Positions 21,089 through 30,485 of a DNA stretch of 58,744 nt are shown here, piece after piece. The translations under genes were made by a program, and so were the position numbers. Source of the stretch: an uncultured Pelagibacteraceae bacterium (GTDB lineage: Bacteria > Pseudomonadota > Alphaproteobacteria > Pelagibacterales > Pelagibacteraceae); contig CABYBM010000003.1 of NCBI GenBank assembly GCA_902517175.1, positions 1-58,744 of the forward strand. The letters are read 5' to 3'. Positions within the stretch are counted from its first letter, which is position 1. The number at the start of each line of letters is the position of its first letter. The notes under the pieces were generated by a model that made no database searches, was not told the origin of the DNA, and worked only from the letters and a program-made list of their open reading frames with translations.

Positions 21089-22218
21089 AAAAAATTTTTT
21101 TAATATTATTTGCTACTATTTTAATATCGAATGTATTTGCACATGATACAAAAAAAATAAATTTTGACCCTCAAACAAATTGTACGAAAAAAAAATCTGC
21201 GCTTAATTGGGTTTCAAGAAATAAAACTACAAAAGGTGGTGAACTAATAAAATTTCAGTCTTATACTGGATTTGACCAAAGAACAGTTCTTATTGATGGT
21301 CATAAAAATAACCCAATAGAAATAACAGGATACCTGCAATTACCAAAAGGTTCTGATAAAGTGCCAATAGTAATTTGGACACATAGCAGTGGTGGTCCCG
21401 CTGAATATGCATGGAATGACTTTGTCTATCATGGTACTCAAAATTTATTGGATGCTGGAATAGCAGTTATGTATGTCGATAATTTTTGTCATAGAGGTGC
21501 AAAAGATACTTGGAGAGATCAATCAAAAGTTCCACTTATTAATGGAGCAATAGATGCAATCATGGCATACAAATTACTACAATCTCATCCAAGATCTAAT
21601 GGTAAGTTTGGAACTACTGGTCATTCAAGAGGTGGGAATAACAGTCTATATTTAGCAGATGTAAAGTTCACATCTTTATTTTTAGAAGGAACAAATGGAT
21701 TTGATGCAATATTACCTGAAGCAGCAGAATGCAGGCTCGCAGGTTTTTTTGATAAACCAGAACTAACATCAAATACTAAATTACTTTACGTCCATGGTGC
21801 TGCTGATGATTACACTTTGCCAAAGCCTTGCCAGGATTATGTAAAAAAAATCAAAGCAGACCCTGGACAGATCAATATTGATATAAAAGAAGGTTGGTAT
21901 CATGGATTTCATTACGGTCAAAAACCTAAAAAATATCAAGCAATGACTGTTAGTAAATGTCCTGCTTTTTTTGTGGATAATAAAGGAAACGTTGTTGGAA
22001 ATGAATGGCCAGATTTAGTTTTAAAAAAGTATAAGTTATATCCTTCGATTGATAAATTTTATGAAGCAGCTCAAGTCAATCCTAAAAAAACATGGAAAAA
22101 TTCATTTAAAATTTTAAAAAAAGAAAAATGTTTAGATAGGGGTGTAATGATTGGTGGAGATCATATGGATGAGTATATGCCTCAATTTATAAATTTTTTT
22201 AAAGAAAATTTACTGTAA
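21085..22218 (+). CDS. Secreted alpha/beta hydrolase, dienelactone-hydrolase-like
   Basis: A 377-residue protein with a clear signal peptide (residues 1-19, ending VFAHD). The nucleophile elbow is GHSRGG near 178 (Ser), an acid candidate is in HGAADDYTLP near 238, and a histidine candidate is in GGDHMDEY near 360. This matches the dienelactone hydrolase superfamily of esterases and peptidases; substrate unknown. Being periplasmic, it is out of place between two pterin genes, but the 4-base ATGA overlap with the SDR and 1-base overlap with folB show tight co-translation. Confidence 0.8.
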   Translation: MKKIFLILFATILISNVFAHDTKKINFDPQTNCTKKKSALNWVSRNKTTKGGELIKFQSYTGFDQRTVLIDGHKNNPIEITGYLQLPKGSDKVPIVIWTHSSGGPAEYAWNDFVYHGTQNLLDAGIAVMYVDNFCHRGAKDTWRDQSKVPLINGAIDAIMAYKLLQSHPRSNGKFGTTGHSRGGNNSLYLADVKFTSLFLEGTNGFDAILPEAAECRLAGFFDKPELTSNTKLLYVHGAADDYTLPKPCQDYVKKIKADPGQINIDIKEGWYHGFHYGQKPKKYQAMTVSKCPAFFVDNKGNVVGNEWPDLVLKKYKLYPSIDKFYEAAQVNPKKTWKNSFKILKKEKCLDRGVMIGGDHMDEYMPQFINFFKENLL

Positions 22219-22643
22219 TGAAAAGAAATAATCTTAAAATAGTTAAAATTGATAAAAATAAAACCTTATTTAATTATGAGAAGAAAATTTTAATTAAAGA
22301 GTTAATTTTAGATTTAAAACTTGGTTATTACGACTTTGAAAAAGAGAAGTCGCAGAAAGTTAAATTTAATCTTGAGTTAGACTATGAAGATAAAAAACCA
22401 ACAAATGATAATGATATTAAATCAATTGTAAATTATGGAAAATTAGTAAAGCTCATAAAAAAACTTACTAAAAATAAACATTATAATTTCCTTGAAACAC
22501 TAGCAGAAGACGTTTTTGATGTTTTATTTAAAGATAAACGAATTGGTAAAATAACACTTCAAATTGAGAAATTAGAAATAATGAAAAATTGCTCATCTGT
22601 TGGAATTCAAATATCAAAAAAAAGAAGTAATGCTAAGCCCTGA
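22218..22643 (+). CDS. folB: Dihydroneopterin aldolase
   Basis: A 141-residue enzyme of folate synthesis converting dihydroneopterin to 6-hydroxymethyl-dihydropterin and glycolaldehyde. It shows [19 protein letters not shown] (the family's G-v-x-E-R-x-x-Q-x-v segment), [10 protein letters not shown], the active-site glutamate in [12 protein letters not shown] near 96, and a late lysine in [11 protein letters not shown]. It carries an N-terminal extension of about 25 residues relative to the usual 118-120. Its 3' end overlaps the start of uvrC. Confidence 0.88.
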   Translation: MKRNNLKIVKIDKNKTLFNYEKKILIKELILDLKLGYYDFEKEKSQKVKFNLELDYEDKKPTNDNDIKSIVNYGKLVKLIKKLTKNKHYNFLETLAEDVFDVLFKDKRIGKITLQIEKLEIMKNCSSVGIQISKKRSNAKP

Positions 22644-24465
22644 TCAAGGAAAAGAAGTAATAAAAAAAGAACTACCTTTAATTCCTAAATTACCTGGAGT
22701 TTATAGAATGCTAAACTCTAAAAGTGAAATTCTTTATGTCGGAAAAGCAAAAAACTTGCCTAATAGGCTAAAAAGTTACGTTTCAGAAAAAAATCACATT
22801 ATTCGAACAGAAAGAATGTTGTCGCAAACAACTAAGCTTGAAATAACGACTACTTCTAATGAAAGTGAAGCATTACTTTTAGAAGCAAATTTAATAAAAA
22901 AATTCAAACCACGATTCAATATTTTACTAAAAGACGATAAGTCATTTCCTTATATTTATATTTCTGATCATAAATTTCCAAGAATTGAGAGGCACCGTGG
23001 TGCCAAAAATAAACCTGGAAAATATTACGGACCTTTTGCAAGTTCTTTAGCTGTGAATATGGCAATTAAAACTATACAAAAAAATTTTTTATTAAGATCT
23101 TGTACTGATAAGCAAGTAGACGCAGCAGATAAAACTTGTTTTAATTATTTTCTAAAAAGATGCGCGGGACCTTGTGGGGGAAAAATTGATAAGGACGATT
23201 ACGCAAAATTTGTTGAAGCTGCAGATGAATTTTTGAGCAAGGGTAAATCTAGAAAAATTCAAAAGACACTATCCGCTCAAATGGAGGATGCTAGTGAAGA
23301 ACTTGATTTTGAAAAAGCTGCAATAATGAGAGATAAAATTAAATCTTTAAATATAATTCAATCTTCATTAACAATCAGTGAAGCAAATCTTATAGAAGCA
23401 GATGTTATAGCTGGATATAAGGAGTCAGGTAAATCATGCATTCAAGTTTTTTTTTATAGATCAAAACAAAATTGGGGTAATCAAGCATTTTTTCCTAAGC
23501 ATGATCCAGATGAAAAACTAAAAGAAGTATTAAATTCATTTGTTTCTCAGTTTTATGAAAATAAAGCTGTACCCAGTTCAATTATTATAAGTGAAGATAT
23601 TAAAGAAAAAAAATTGATAGAAAAAACTTTATCAAAAAAAGAAGGAAAACAAATTAGCATCTCTACAGCAAAGAAAGGTTCAAAACTAAAAGTAATAAAT
23701 TTAGCGATCAAAAATGCAAAAGACAGCTTAAATAGAAAACTATATGAAAGTCAAAATAACAGAAGTTTACTGGATGAAATTGCAAAAAAATTTAAATTAG
23801 AAAATAGTATTAGCGTCATTGAGGTTTATGATAATAGCCACATTCAAGGAACAAATAGTGTTGGTGGGCTCATTACATATGGTGAAGAAGGATTTATTAA
23901 AAAAAGATATAGAAAATTTAATATTAAAACTGAAGAATATAAGCAGGATGATTACGGTATGATCAAAGAAGTTTTAACTAGAAGATTTAAACGAGCTATT
24001 CAAGAAAAAGGAAATTTTCTTTCTTTTCCAGATCTCGTATTGATTGATGGTGGTAAAGGCCAATATTCGTCTGCAAGAGAAACGATGAATGATTTAGGAT
24101 TAAATGAAGTTCCTATTATAGCAATTGCAAAAGGGAAATTTAGGAATAGTGGTAATGAAACTTTTTTTCATAATGGTAAAGAGTTTAAATTTTCAAAAAA
24201 TGATCCCACTCTATTCTTTCTGCAAAGAATTAGAGACGAAGCACATAGATTCGCTATAACCGCTCATAGAGCAAGGCGGAAAAAGGGAATTAGCAAATCT
24301 CTACTAGATCAAATTGAAGGAATTGGATCAGTGCGAAAAAGATCATTATTAAACCATTTTGGATCAGCTAGATCTGTAGAATCTGCAAGTTTAGATGAAA
24401 TAAAATCTGTTGAAGGTGTTGAGGAAAAAGTAGCAAAAAAGATATATAATTTCTTTCACGAATAA
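22630..24465 (+). CDS. uvrC: Excinuclease ABC subunit C
   Basis: Dual-incision nuclease of excision repair. I choose ATG 22630 ([10 protein letters not shown]), which has AAGAAG just upstream and overlaps folB by 14 bases; an in-frame TTG at 22600 is possible but lacks support. The product is 611 residues. It has an N-terminal GIY-YIG nuclease (PGVYRML to [10 protein letters not shown]), a central cysteine-rich region, a UVR motif ([15 protein letters not shown]), a C-terminal RNase H-like nuclease ([17 protein letters not shown]), and tandem helix-hairpin-helix motifs ([16 protein letters not shown]). Confidence 0.96.
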   Translation: MLSPDQGKEVIKKELPLIPKLPGVYRMLNSKSEILYVGKAKNLPNRLKSYVSEKNHIIRTERMLSQTTKLEITTTSNESEALLLEANLIKKFKPRFNILLKDDKSFPYIYISDHKFPRIERHRGAKNKPGKYYGPFASSLAVNMAIKTIQKNFLLRSCTDKQVDAADKTCFNYFLKRCAGPCGGKIDKDDYAKFVEAADEFLSKGKSRKIQKTLSAQMEDASEELDFEKAAIMRDKIKSLNIIQSSLTISEANLIEADVIAGYKESGKSCIQVFFYRSKQNWGNQAFFPKHDPDEKLKEVLNSFVSQFYENKAVPSSIIISEDIKEKKLIEKTLSKKEGKQISISTAKKGSKLKVINLAIKNAKDSLNRKLYESQNNRSLLDEIAKKFKLENSISVIEVYDNSHIQGTNSVGGLITYGEEGFIKKRYRKFNIKTEEYKQDDYGMIKEVLTRRFKRAIQEKGNFLSFPDLVLIDGGKGQYSSARETMNDLGLNEVPIIAIAKGKFRNSGNETFFHNGKEFKFSKNDPTLFFLQRIRDEAHRFAITAHRARRKKGISKSLLDQIEGIGSVRKRSLLNHFGSARSVESASLDEIKSVEGVEEKVAKKIYNFFHE

Positions 24466-24467
24466 TT

Positions 24468-25052
24468 ATGCTTAAAAAAATCCCTAATATATTAACGATT
24501 GGAAGAATAATTATTGTTCCTTTTTTCGTTTTAGCATTTTACTTACCTGGATTTTATGGCGATTTAACTGCTTTAATATTATTTGTTATAGCGTCATTTA
24601 CTGATTTTCTTGATGGAATGTTGGCAAGAATGATGGGTGAAGAATCAAAACTGGGAGAATTGTTAGATCCAATAGCTGATAAAATCATTGTTGCTACAGC
24701 TTTAATTCTTTTAGTAATGGATGGTACTATTAGAAATTATGAAGTAATTGCTGCAATTATTATTCTTACTAGAGAAATATTAATTTCAGGGCTAAGAGAA
24801 TTTTTAGCAAAAGGAAAAATTAAACTTCCTGTTTCTAGCCTTGCTAAATTAAAAACAGTTTTACAAATGGTTTCGATTGCTCTTCTATTGTCAGGGGATA
24901 CAGGAAATAAGATTATTAATTTTCAAGATTATAATGCTCAAACAATTGGTATAATTCTTTTATGGCTATCTGCTGCTTTAACGCTTTTTACTGGATATGA
25001 TTATATGCGTAAAGGAATTGATCACGCTATGTCAGAGGACAATAAAGATTAG
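24468..25052 (+). CDS. pgsA: CDP-diacylglycerol-glycerol-3-phosphate 3-phosphatidyltransferase
   Basis: A 194-residue membrane enzyme that commits CDP-diacylglycerol to phosphatidylglycerol. The CDP-alcohol phosphotransferase motif DG-x2-AR-x8-G-x3-D-x3-D is complete in DFLDGMLARMMGEESKLG followed by ELLDPIADK (residues about 46-72). Four to five hydrophobic segments are visible. It starts 2 bases after uvrC, a pairing common in Proteobacteria. Its stop shares bases with the stop of the convergent ilvE. Confidence 0.95.
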   Translation: MLKKIPNILTIGRIIIVPFFVLAFYLPGFYGDLTALILFVIASFTDFLDGMLARMMGEESKLGELLDPIADKIIVATALILLVMDGTIRNYEVIAAIIILTREILISGLREFLAKGKIKLPVSSLAKLKTVLQMVSIALLLSGDTGNKIINFQDYNAQTIGIILLWLSAALTLFTGYDYMRKGIDHAMSEDNKD

Positions 25053-25930
25053 GCTGCTTTTTTCTTTCTTACTAAAGTTTGATAACTCTCATTTAAATCT
25101 ATTATAGTATCACAAACTTTAAACTGATTTTCTGCAATGCATGAAACTGGTGTTACTTCTGCGGCAGTACCCGTTAAAAAACATCCAACAAAGCTTGATA
25201 ACTCCTCTGGTTTTATTTTTCTTTCGTGAACTTTAATATTTTTTGATTTTGCAATTCCAATTACTGTTCTTCTTGTAATCCCATCTAAAAAAGAATCTGG
25301 AATTGGAGTATGAAGTTCTCCGTTTTTATCTTTGAAAAAAACATTTGCACCAGTTGCTTCAGCTACATTTCCCTCATGATCTAACATTAATGAATCTGTA
25401 TAACCTTGTTTTTCTGCCTCGTGTTTTGACAGTGTACAAATCATATAAAGGCCAGATGCTTTAGTATCCCAAGGGATTGTGTTAGGTGCAGGTCTTCTCC
25501 AGTTTGAAATATTTAATCTTATACCTTCAACTTTTAATTTAGGATCGAAATATGAGCCCCACTCCCATGTTGCAATTGCAACATGAATTTTTGTTTGTTG
25601 TGCAGAAATAGCCATCATCTCACTGCCTCTCCATGCTACTGGTCTTACATATCCATTTTCAACTTTTTGTGATGCAATAATTTTATTTGAAGCAATGTTA
25701 ATTTGTTCCTCCGAATATGGGATCTCAAAACCCATTCTTTTAGCTGAATGAAAAAATCTAGAAGTATGTTCTTCTAATTTAAAGATTGATCCATCATAAA
25801 CTCTCTCTCCTTCAAAAACACAACTTGCATAATGTAAACCATGGCTTAATACATGCAGTTTAACGTCGCCCCAGTCCACAAGCTCATCGTTGTACCATAT
25901 TTTTCCTGATCTTTTATCGTAAGGTATCAT
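25049..25930 (-). CDS. ilvE: Branched-chain amino acid aminotransferase
   Basis: A 293-residue class IV (fold IV) PLP transaminase making Leu, Ile and Val. It shows SHGLHYASCVFEGERVYDG near 30, the PLP lysine in WDTKASGLYMICTLSKHEA near 153, and AEATGANVFF near 192 with the C-terminal phosphate-binding LTGTAAEVTPV near 257. The start ATG at 25930 gives the normal N-terminus. It overlaps pgsA convergently by 4 bases (shared TTAG). A promoter with a perfect -35 lies upstream. Confidence 0.93.
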   Translation of the reverse strand: MIPYDKRSGKIWYNDELVDWGDVKLHVLSHGLHYASCVFEGERVYDGSIFKLEEHTSRFFHSAKRMGFEIPYSEEQINIASNKIIASQKVENGYVRPVAWRGSEMMAISAQQTKIHVAIATWEWGSYFDPKLKVEGIRLNISNWRRPAPNTIPWDTKASGLYMICTLSKHEAEKQGYTDSLMLDHEGNVAEATGANVFFKDKNGELHTPIPDSFLDGITRRTVIGIAKSKNIKVHERKIKPEELSSFVGCFLTGTAAEVTPVSCIAENQFKVCDTIIDLNESYQTLVRKKKAA

Positions 25931-25956
25931 GATTGATAATATTTAATTATATCTGA

Positions 25957-25985
25957 AAAATATCTTTGTATCTTTAATATGTCAA
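25957..25985 (-). promoter_or_regulatory. Sigma-70-type promoter of ilvE
   Basis: On the minus strand a perfect TTGACA (25985-25980) is followed after exactly 17 bases by TATTTT (25962-25957). Transcription would start near 25950, 20 bases before the ilvE ATG. No Shine-Dalgarno sequence is seen in the leader. The -35 abuts the putative -10 of the divergent marR-type gene. Confidence 0.6.
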
Positions 25986-25991
25986 TATAAC
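25986..25991 (+). promoter_or_regulatory. Candidate -10 of the marR/two-component operon
   Basis: TATAAC lies 9 bases before the ATG at 26001, which would leave almost no leader. A direct repeat TATCTTTG/TATCTTT (25961-25975) sits where the -35 and the ilvE -10 fall, and an imperfect inverted repeat, TTAATAT then ATATAAC spaced by GTCA (25974-25991), could be an operator for the MarR protein. These are inferred from pattern only. Confidence 0.35.
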
Positions 25992-26000
25992 TTACCCATA

Positions 26001-26438
26001 ATGAAAGAACTTTTATATTTAAAAGATGATCAGCTTAAAGATTTGATAGAAAAACTTTTTGTGAGCTATAGAGAAACTTTCTCTGACTCTAAAAAGATAT
26101 TAGATAAATACTCTATTGGTTTAGCACACCATAAAGTAATCCATTTATTATCAATGTATGAGGGTATTTCAATATCAGAACTGTTGAAAAGACTAAAAGT
26201 TACAAAGCAAAGTCTTAATAGAGTTTTGAAAGATTTAATAAAATTGGACATTATTGCATTTAAAAAAGACGAGCAAGACACCAGAGTTAAGCATGTATTT
26301 TTGAATGATAAAGGTGAAAAGATATTCAATGAGGTTTTTGATCAGCAAAAAAAAAGAATTTATAATGCATTACTAAACTCCAGTTCAGAGGAAGTAATAA
26401 ATTTTGATAATGTTTTAAGTAAAATTATAAATGGATAA
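26001..26438 (+). CDS. MarR-family winged-helix transcription regulator
   Basis: A 145-residue protein with the MarR layout: an N-terminal dimerisation helix, then a winged helix with ISISELLKRLKVTKQSLNRVLKDL (first and recognition helices, about 55-78) and a wing containing DEQDTRVKHVFLNDKGEKI (DxR-x5-LT-like). It overlaps the response-regulator gene by 8 bases. A MarR plus OmpR-type pair is reminiscent of petP-petR of Rhodobacter, which sits by the bc1 genes; here petABC lies 8 kb away. Ligand unknown. Confidence 0.85.
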   Translation: MKELLYLKDDQLKDLIEKLFVSYRETFSDSKKILDKYSIGLAHHKVIHLLSMYEGISISELLKRLKVTKQSLNRVLKDLIKLDIIAFKKDEQDTRVKHVFLNDKGEKIFNEVFDQQKKRIYNALLNSSSEEVINFDNVLSKIING

Positions 26439-27108
26439 ATTTAAAGCTCATATTTTACTGGTCGATGACGATGAGGGAATAAGATCATTAGTAAAAAAAT
26501 ATTTAAATGAAAATAATTTTTTAGTTACTACTTCAGATAGTGCTGAAAACGCATCAGAGAAAGTTAAAATTATCAAATTTGATTTAATTATCCTCGATAT
26601 AATGATGTCAGGAAAAAGTGGTTTAGATTTTATCAACGAACATAAGAAAGATTTAGATACTCCAATTATACTTTTGACAGCTAAAGGTGAAGCAAGTGAG
26701 AGGGTTGAAGGACTCGAGCTAGGAGCGGATGATTATTTGGCTAAACCTTTTGAGCCAAAAGAACTAATTTTGAGAATTAAAAATATTTTAACTAAAACAA
26801 TTAAAACTGATCAAAAAAGGATTATCGAGTTTGAAAATATAAAAATTGATTTAAATAAATTACTAATTATTAAAAACAAAAAAGAATTCAAAATAAATAA
26901 CACGGAAAAGATAATTTTAGAAAAAATGATTAATAATCCAGGAAATACATTTTCAAGAGAGAGTATTGGTAACTTAATAAATTTAGATAATGAAAGATCA
27001 ATTGATGTAATCATAACTCGTTTAAGAAAAAAAATAGAAATTGATCCAAAAAACCCAAAATTTTTGCAAACCATAAGAGGAGCCGGATATGTTCTCTGGA
27101 TTGAATAG
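26431..27108 (+). CDS. OmpR/PhoB-family response regulator
   Basis: A 225-residue two-domain regulator. The receiver has the acidic pocket VDDDEG near 12, the phospho-acceptor Asp in LIILDIMMSGKSG near 55, LLTAKGEASERVEGLELGAD near 83, and the conserved lysine in AKPFEPKEL near 108. The C-terminal winged helix ends with VIITRLRKKIEIDPK and TIRGAGYVLW, the OmpR/PhoB DNA-binding signature. It overlaps marR (8 bases) and the kinase gene (20 bases). Confidence 0.93.
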   Translation: MDKFKAHILLVDDDEGIRSLVKKYLNENNFLVTTSDSAENASEKVKIIKFDLIILDIMMSGKSGLDFINEHKKDLDTPIILLTAKGEASERVEGLELGADDYLAKPFEPKELILRIKNILTKTIKTDQKRIIEFENIKIDLNKLLIIKNKKEFKINNTEKIILEKMINNPGNTFSRESIGNLINLDNERSIDVIITRLRKKIEIDPKNPKFLQTIRGAGYVLWIE

Positions 27109-28408
27109 TTTATTAAGAAAAGTTTTACCCAAAAGACTATTTTATAGAGCACTTTTAATTGTAGCAGTCCCTGTTATCGTTCTTCAACTAATCATCACAA
27201 TTGTATTTTTTGATAGCCTTTGGATTAAAACCAATAAAGGAATGACAAGAACATTAGTAAATGAAATAAGTGCGTTTATTGAAACTTATGAAAGTGAGAA
27301 AGTTGACAAGCAAGAGATAAATAACCTTTTTTCATTATTTTTAGATTTAAATATTGAACTTAAACTTAATGAAGAATTACAAGCTCAACAAAGTAAAAGA
27401 TGGTTTAGTCCTATAGATCGAACACTAAGAAGAGAATTAAAATCAAAATTTTCTGTAGAAGATTACTGGTTTGACTCAACAAATTATAAAGAGCTAATTG
27501 ATTTAAGAATAAAATATAAAGATGGATATTTTAAATTTTTAGTTCCAAAAGATCGTGTTGCCAGTTCATCTGCTAGAATTTTTGCTTTATGGATAACTGT
27601 ACCTGCAATTATTATGGTGATCATATCTCTGATATTTTTAAAAAATCAAACTAGGCCAATTACAAATCTTGCACGGGCTGCAGAAAGATTTGGTAAAGGT
27701 GAGGATATTGAAGAATATAAGCCGTCTGGAGCTCTTGAAATAAGACAAGCTGGTCACGAATTTGATAAAATGAGAAAAAGAATTGAGAGACATCTAAATC
27801 AAAGAACCGAAATGCTTTCAGGTATAAGTCATGATTTAAGAACGCCATTAACTAGAATGAAGTTACAGCTAGCATTTATTAAAGATAAAAATTCAGTGGA
27901 TAAATTAACTGAAGATATAAATGAAATGGAAAAAATGCTAAACGAATATCTTCAATTTACAAGCTCATCATATATTGAGAAAGATGAAATGTTTAACTTG
28001 TCTGAATTGATTGATGAAGTAATCAAAAAATATAATAATGAAAATATTTCAAAACATTTGTCACCTAGAATCTATATTAACGGTAGAAAAAACTTAATAA
28101 GCAGATGTCTAAATAATCTAATAGATAATGCTTTAAAATATGCAAATAAAGTAGAACTGAGTCTTAATAAAAAGAATACAAATATATTTATTATGATTGA
28201 TGATGATGGTCCAGGTATTGCAAAGAGTGAGTACGATAATGTATTTAAACCATTTTATAAAATAGACAAAGGTAGAGCAGATTCCAAATCCAGTGTTGGA
28301 CTTGGTTTGTCAATTGCATCAGATATTATTAAATCACATGGCGGAAATATTAAACTTGAGAAATCTAAAATGGATGGTTTAAGAGTTAAGATTTTTTTAC
28401 CTGTTTAG
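27089..28408 (+). CDS. EnvZ-like sensor histidine kinase
   Basis: A 439-residue membrane kinase, cognate to the regulator just upstream. Two transmembrane segments (about 22-44 and 165-188) flank a periplasmic sensor of about 120 residues. A HAMP domain (NQTRPITNLARAAERF) and the H-box SGISHDLRTPLTRMKLQLAF near 248 follow, EnvZ-like in context. The ATPase has N-box NNLIDNALKYANK, G1 DDDGPGI and G2 VGLGLSIASDIIKSHGG. The start ATG has a good Shine-Dalgarno sequence (GAGGAG) inside the regulator gene. The 3' end overlaps the convergent ubiK-like gene by 23 bases. Confidence 0.93.
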   Translation: MFSGLNSLLRKVLPKRLFYRALLIVAVPVIVLQLIITIVFFDSLWIKTNKGMTRTLVNEISAFIETYESEKVDKQEINNLFSLFLDLNIELKLNEELQAQQSKRWFSPIDRTLRRELKSKFSVEDYWFDSTNYKELIDLRIKYKDGYFKFLVPKDRVASSSARIFALWITVPAIIMVIISLIFLKNQTRPITNLARAAERFGKGEDIEEYKPSGALEIRQAGHEFDKMRKRIERHLNQRTEMLSGISHDLRTPLTRMKLQLAFIKDKNSVDKLTEDINEMEKMLNEYLQFTSSSYIEKDEMFNLSELIDEVIKKYNNENISKHLSPRIYINGRKNLISRCLNNLIDNALKYANKVELSLNKKNTNIFIMIDDDGPGIAKSEYDNVFKPFYKIDKGRADSKSSVGLGLSIASDIIKSHGGNIKLEKSKMDGLRVKIFLPV

Positions 28409-28637
28409 TTTTCGTTTTTTTTTTACTCTCAAGCTTTTTAATTTTAATTTCTAGGTTCTCAACTCTTTTTGAAAGAACATCAAATTCGTCCTTGCCTGTC
28501 AATTTCATTTTAAAAACAAATTCATCTCTTTTAGATTTAAAAATATTTAATATTTCTGCTGATAAGTCTTTTGAAGAAACTATCCCTTGCTCTATCAATT
28601 TTGCAAACTTATCAATTATAAATTTAGAATTTTTCAT
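28386..28637 (-). CDS. ubiK: UbiK-like (BMFP/YqiC) accessory factor of ubiquinone synthesis
   Basis: A small coiled-coil protein of 83 residues from ATG 28637 (MKNSKFIIDKFAKLIEQG); an ATG 15 bases upstream is also in frame but falls too close to the likely promoter. The central VFKMKLTGKDEFDVLSKRVE and LEIKIKKLESK match the BMFP family, whose E. coli member UbiK assists the Ubi complex. The C-terminus is a lysine-rich tail. It overlaps the kinase gene convergently by 23 bases. Confidence 0.78.
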   Translation of the reverse strand: MKNSKFIIDKFAKLIEQGIVSSKDLSAEILNIFKSKRDEFVFKMKLTGKDEFDVLSKRVENLEIKIKKLESKKKTKTKQVKKS

Positions 28638-28650
28638 ATTTGAGATATAC

Positions 28651-28662
28651 ATTATAATTATA
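28651..28662. promoter_or_regulatory. Two-way -10 element between ubiK-like gene and lgt
   Basis: ATTATAATTATA reads TATAAT on the plus strand at 28653-28658 and tandem TATAAT on the minus strand (28662-28657 and 28656-28651). The plus-strand copy would start transcription about 5 bases before the lgt ATG; the minus-strand copy would start about 13 bases before ubiK ATG 28637. No convincing -35 is seen for either. Confidence 0.45.
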
Positions 28663-28669
28663 AATTAAA

Positions 28670-29443
28670 ATGTTCATCAATAATTTTGACCCAGTTGCAA
28701 TTCAAATTTTTTCCTTAGAAATTAGATGGTATTCCTTAGCTTATATTGTTGGAATTTTGTTTGGATGGCTTGTTGCAAAAAAAATATTTATTAAAAATGA
28801 TAGTATCAGTAAAAAATTTGACGATTACATCACTTATTTAATTATTGGAATTATTTTAGGTGGAAGATTTGGATACATATTATTTTACAATCTTGAATAT
28901 TATTTAAATAATTTAATAGATATTTTTAAAATATGGGAAGGCGGCATGTCTTTTCATGGCGGATTAATCGGAATTATATTTGCAAGTATAATTTTTGGAA
29001 AAAGAAATAATCAAAACCCTTTTTTATATATGGATATTGTTGCTTTAGTTTCTCCGATTGGAATTTTTTTTGGAAGAATTTCAAACTTTATAAATTCAGA
29101 ACTTTATGGAAAAGTAACTGATCAACCATGGTCGGTAATTTTTATTCAGGTAGATAACTTGCCAAGACATCCTACGCAAATATATGAGGCACTGCTAGAG
29201 GGAATAATTTTATTTGTAATTTTAATGAATTTTAAAAACAAAAATTTTTTATTTAAGCCAGGCTTGATATCAAGTTTATTTTTAATTTTTTACTCAATAT
29301 TTAGATTTTCTGTTGAGTTCTTGAGAGTTCCAGACGAACAGTTAGGTTACTTATTTTTTAACTTAACTATGGGACAAATTTTAAGTGTAATACTAATATT
29401 ATCTGGATTGGTTTTATTTTATTTTAAAAATGAAAATAAATAA
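28670..29443 (+). CDS. lgt: Prolipoprotein diacylglyceryl transferase
   Basis: A 257-residue polytopic enzyme that attaches diacylglycerol from phosphatidylglycerol to the lipobox cysteine. It shows LGGRFGYILFYN near 64, EGGMSFHGGLIG near 90, the family signature GRISNFINSELYGKVTDQPW (about 139-158), and RHPTQIYEALLEG near 168. About seven transmembrane segments. pgsA, coding for synthesis of the lipid donor, is 3.6 kb upstream. The 3' end overlaps the next gene by 14 bases. Confidence 0.96.
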   Translation: MFINNFDPVAIQIFSLEIRWYSLAYIVGILFGWLVAKKIFIKNDSISKKFDDYITYLIIGIILGGRFGYILFYNLEYYLNNLIDIFKIWEGGMSFHGGLIGIIFASIIFGKRNNQNPFLYMDIVALVSPIGIFFGRISNFINSELYGKVTDQPWSVIFIQVDNLPRHPTQIYEALLEGIILFVILMNFKNKNFLFKPGLISSLFLIFYSIFRFSVEFLRVPDEQLGYLFFNLTMGQILSVILILSGLVLFYFKNENK

Positions 29444-30485
29444 ATCAACTAACTTATCTTTAGACCAATTTATTGATTGGGCACTTTATGATAAAAATTC
29501 TGGGTATTATATGAAGCAAAATCCCTTCGGTAAGGGAGGTGATTTCATCACAGCTCCAAATATTACAAGACTTTTTTCAGAGATTATAAGTATTTGGTTA
29601 ATTACTTTTTTAAAAAGTTTAGGCTCCCCAAAGAATTTTAATTTAATTGAGTTGGGTGCTGGAAACGGTGAAATGATCAAAGTGATTTGTGAAACATTAA
29701 AAAATTTTCCAGAACACTTTAATTCTTGTAATTTTATGATTCACGAAAAAAGTCAATATCTAATAGAACAGCAAAAAAAAAATCTTAAAAGTGAGAAGGT
29801 CACTTGGATACAGGATTTAGAAGAAAATTACACAAATCCAACTATTTTTCTAGCAAACGAATTTTTTGATGCTTTGCCAATAAAACAGTTTTTTAAAAGA
29901 CAAGATGACTGGTATGAAAAATTTGTAGATCTTAGAGATCCTAAACATGCAAAATTTAATGAAATTAAAACAAATATTAAAATAATTGAAAAAAAATTAA
30001 ATTTTGAAATTTCAAAAGAGCAAAATATAATTGAATATTCTCCTGATGCTTTCAAATATTTAAAAATTATAGCTGATAGAATTGAAAAAAATGAAGGTGG
30101 AATATTAATCATAGATTATGGTTACTTAAATGAAAAAATGCAGGATACTCTTCAAGCAGTAAATAATCATAAATATTCAAACATATTAGAAAATATTGGT
30201 GAGTCTGATATTACTTACAATATTAACTTCAACTTATTTCAAAAATTTATTAATCAATATAAAAACTTAGACACCCTTGTAACAACTCAAAAAAAATTCT
30301 TATCAAGCATGGGAATTCTTCAAAGAGCTGAGATTGTGAGCAAAGATATAGATTTTTCAAAAAAAACAGACTTATTTTATAGAATAAGAAGACTTATAGA
30401 TGAAAAGCAGATGGGTGAATTATTCAAAGTTATGCTTATTAAAACCAAAAATAATAAAATCCAAACAGGGTTTCAGAGTGATTAA
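29430..30485 (+). CDS. SAM-dependent methyltransferase, MidA/NDUFAF7 family
   Basis: A 351-residue protein of the DUF185 family. The N-terminus has IDWALYDKNSGYYMKQNPFG and GDFITAPNITRLFSE; the SAM-binding loop is LIELGAGNGEM near 72; FLANEFFDALPIKQF near 136 is the family signature. The mitochondrial homologue methylates a complex I subunit; the bacterial target is not established. The lgt-midA-pgeF order is common in Alphaproteobacteria. It overlaps lgt and the following gene. Confidence 0.85.
   Translation: MKINKSTNLSLDQFIDWALYDKNSGYYMKQNPFGKGGDFITAPNITRLFSEIISIWLITFLKSLGSPKNFNLIELGAGNGEMIKVICETLKNFPEHFNSCNFMIHEKSQYLIEQQKKNLKSEKVTWIQDLEENYTNPTIFLANEFFDALPIKQFFKRQDDWYEKFVDLRDPKHAKFNEIKTNIKIIEKKLNFEISKEQNIIEYSPDAFKYLKIIADRIEKNEGGILIIDYGYLNEKMQDTLQAVNNHKYSNILENIGESDITYNINFNLFQKFINQYKNLDTLVTTQKKFLSSMGILQRAEIVSKDIDFSKKTDLFYRIRRLIDEKQMGELFKVMLIKTKNNKIQTGFQSD

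Noticed and set aside
25049-25052. Possible frameshift or misassembly at overlapping convergent ends
   Set aside because: Both proteins end normally for their families, and the same pattern recurs at six other junctions.
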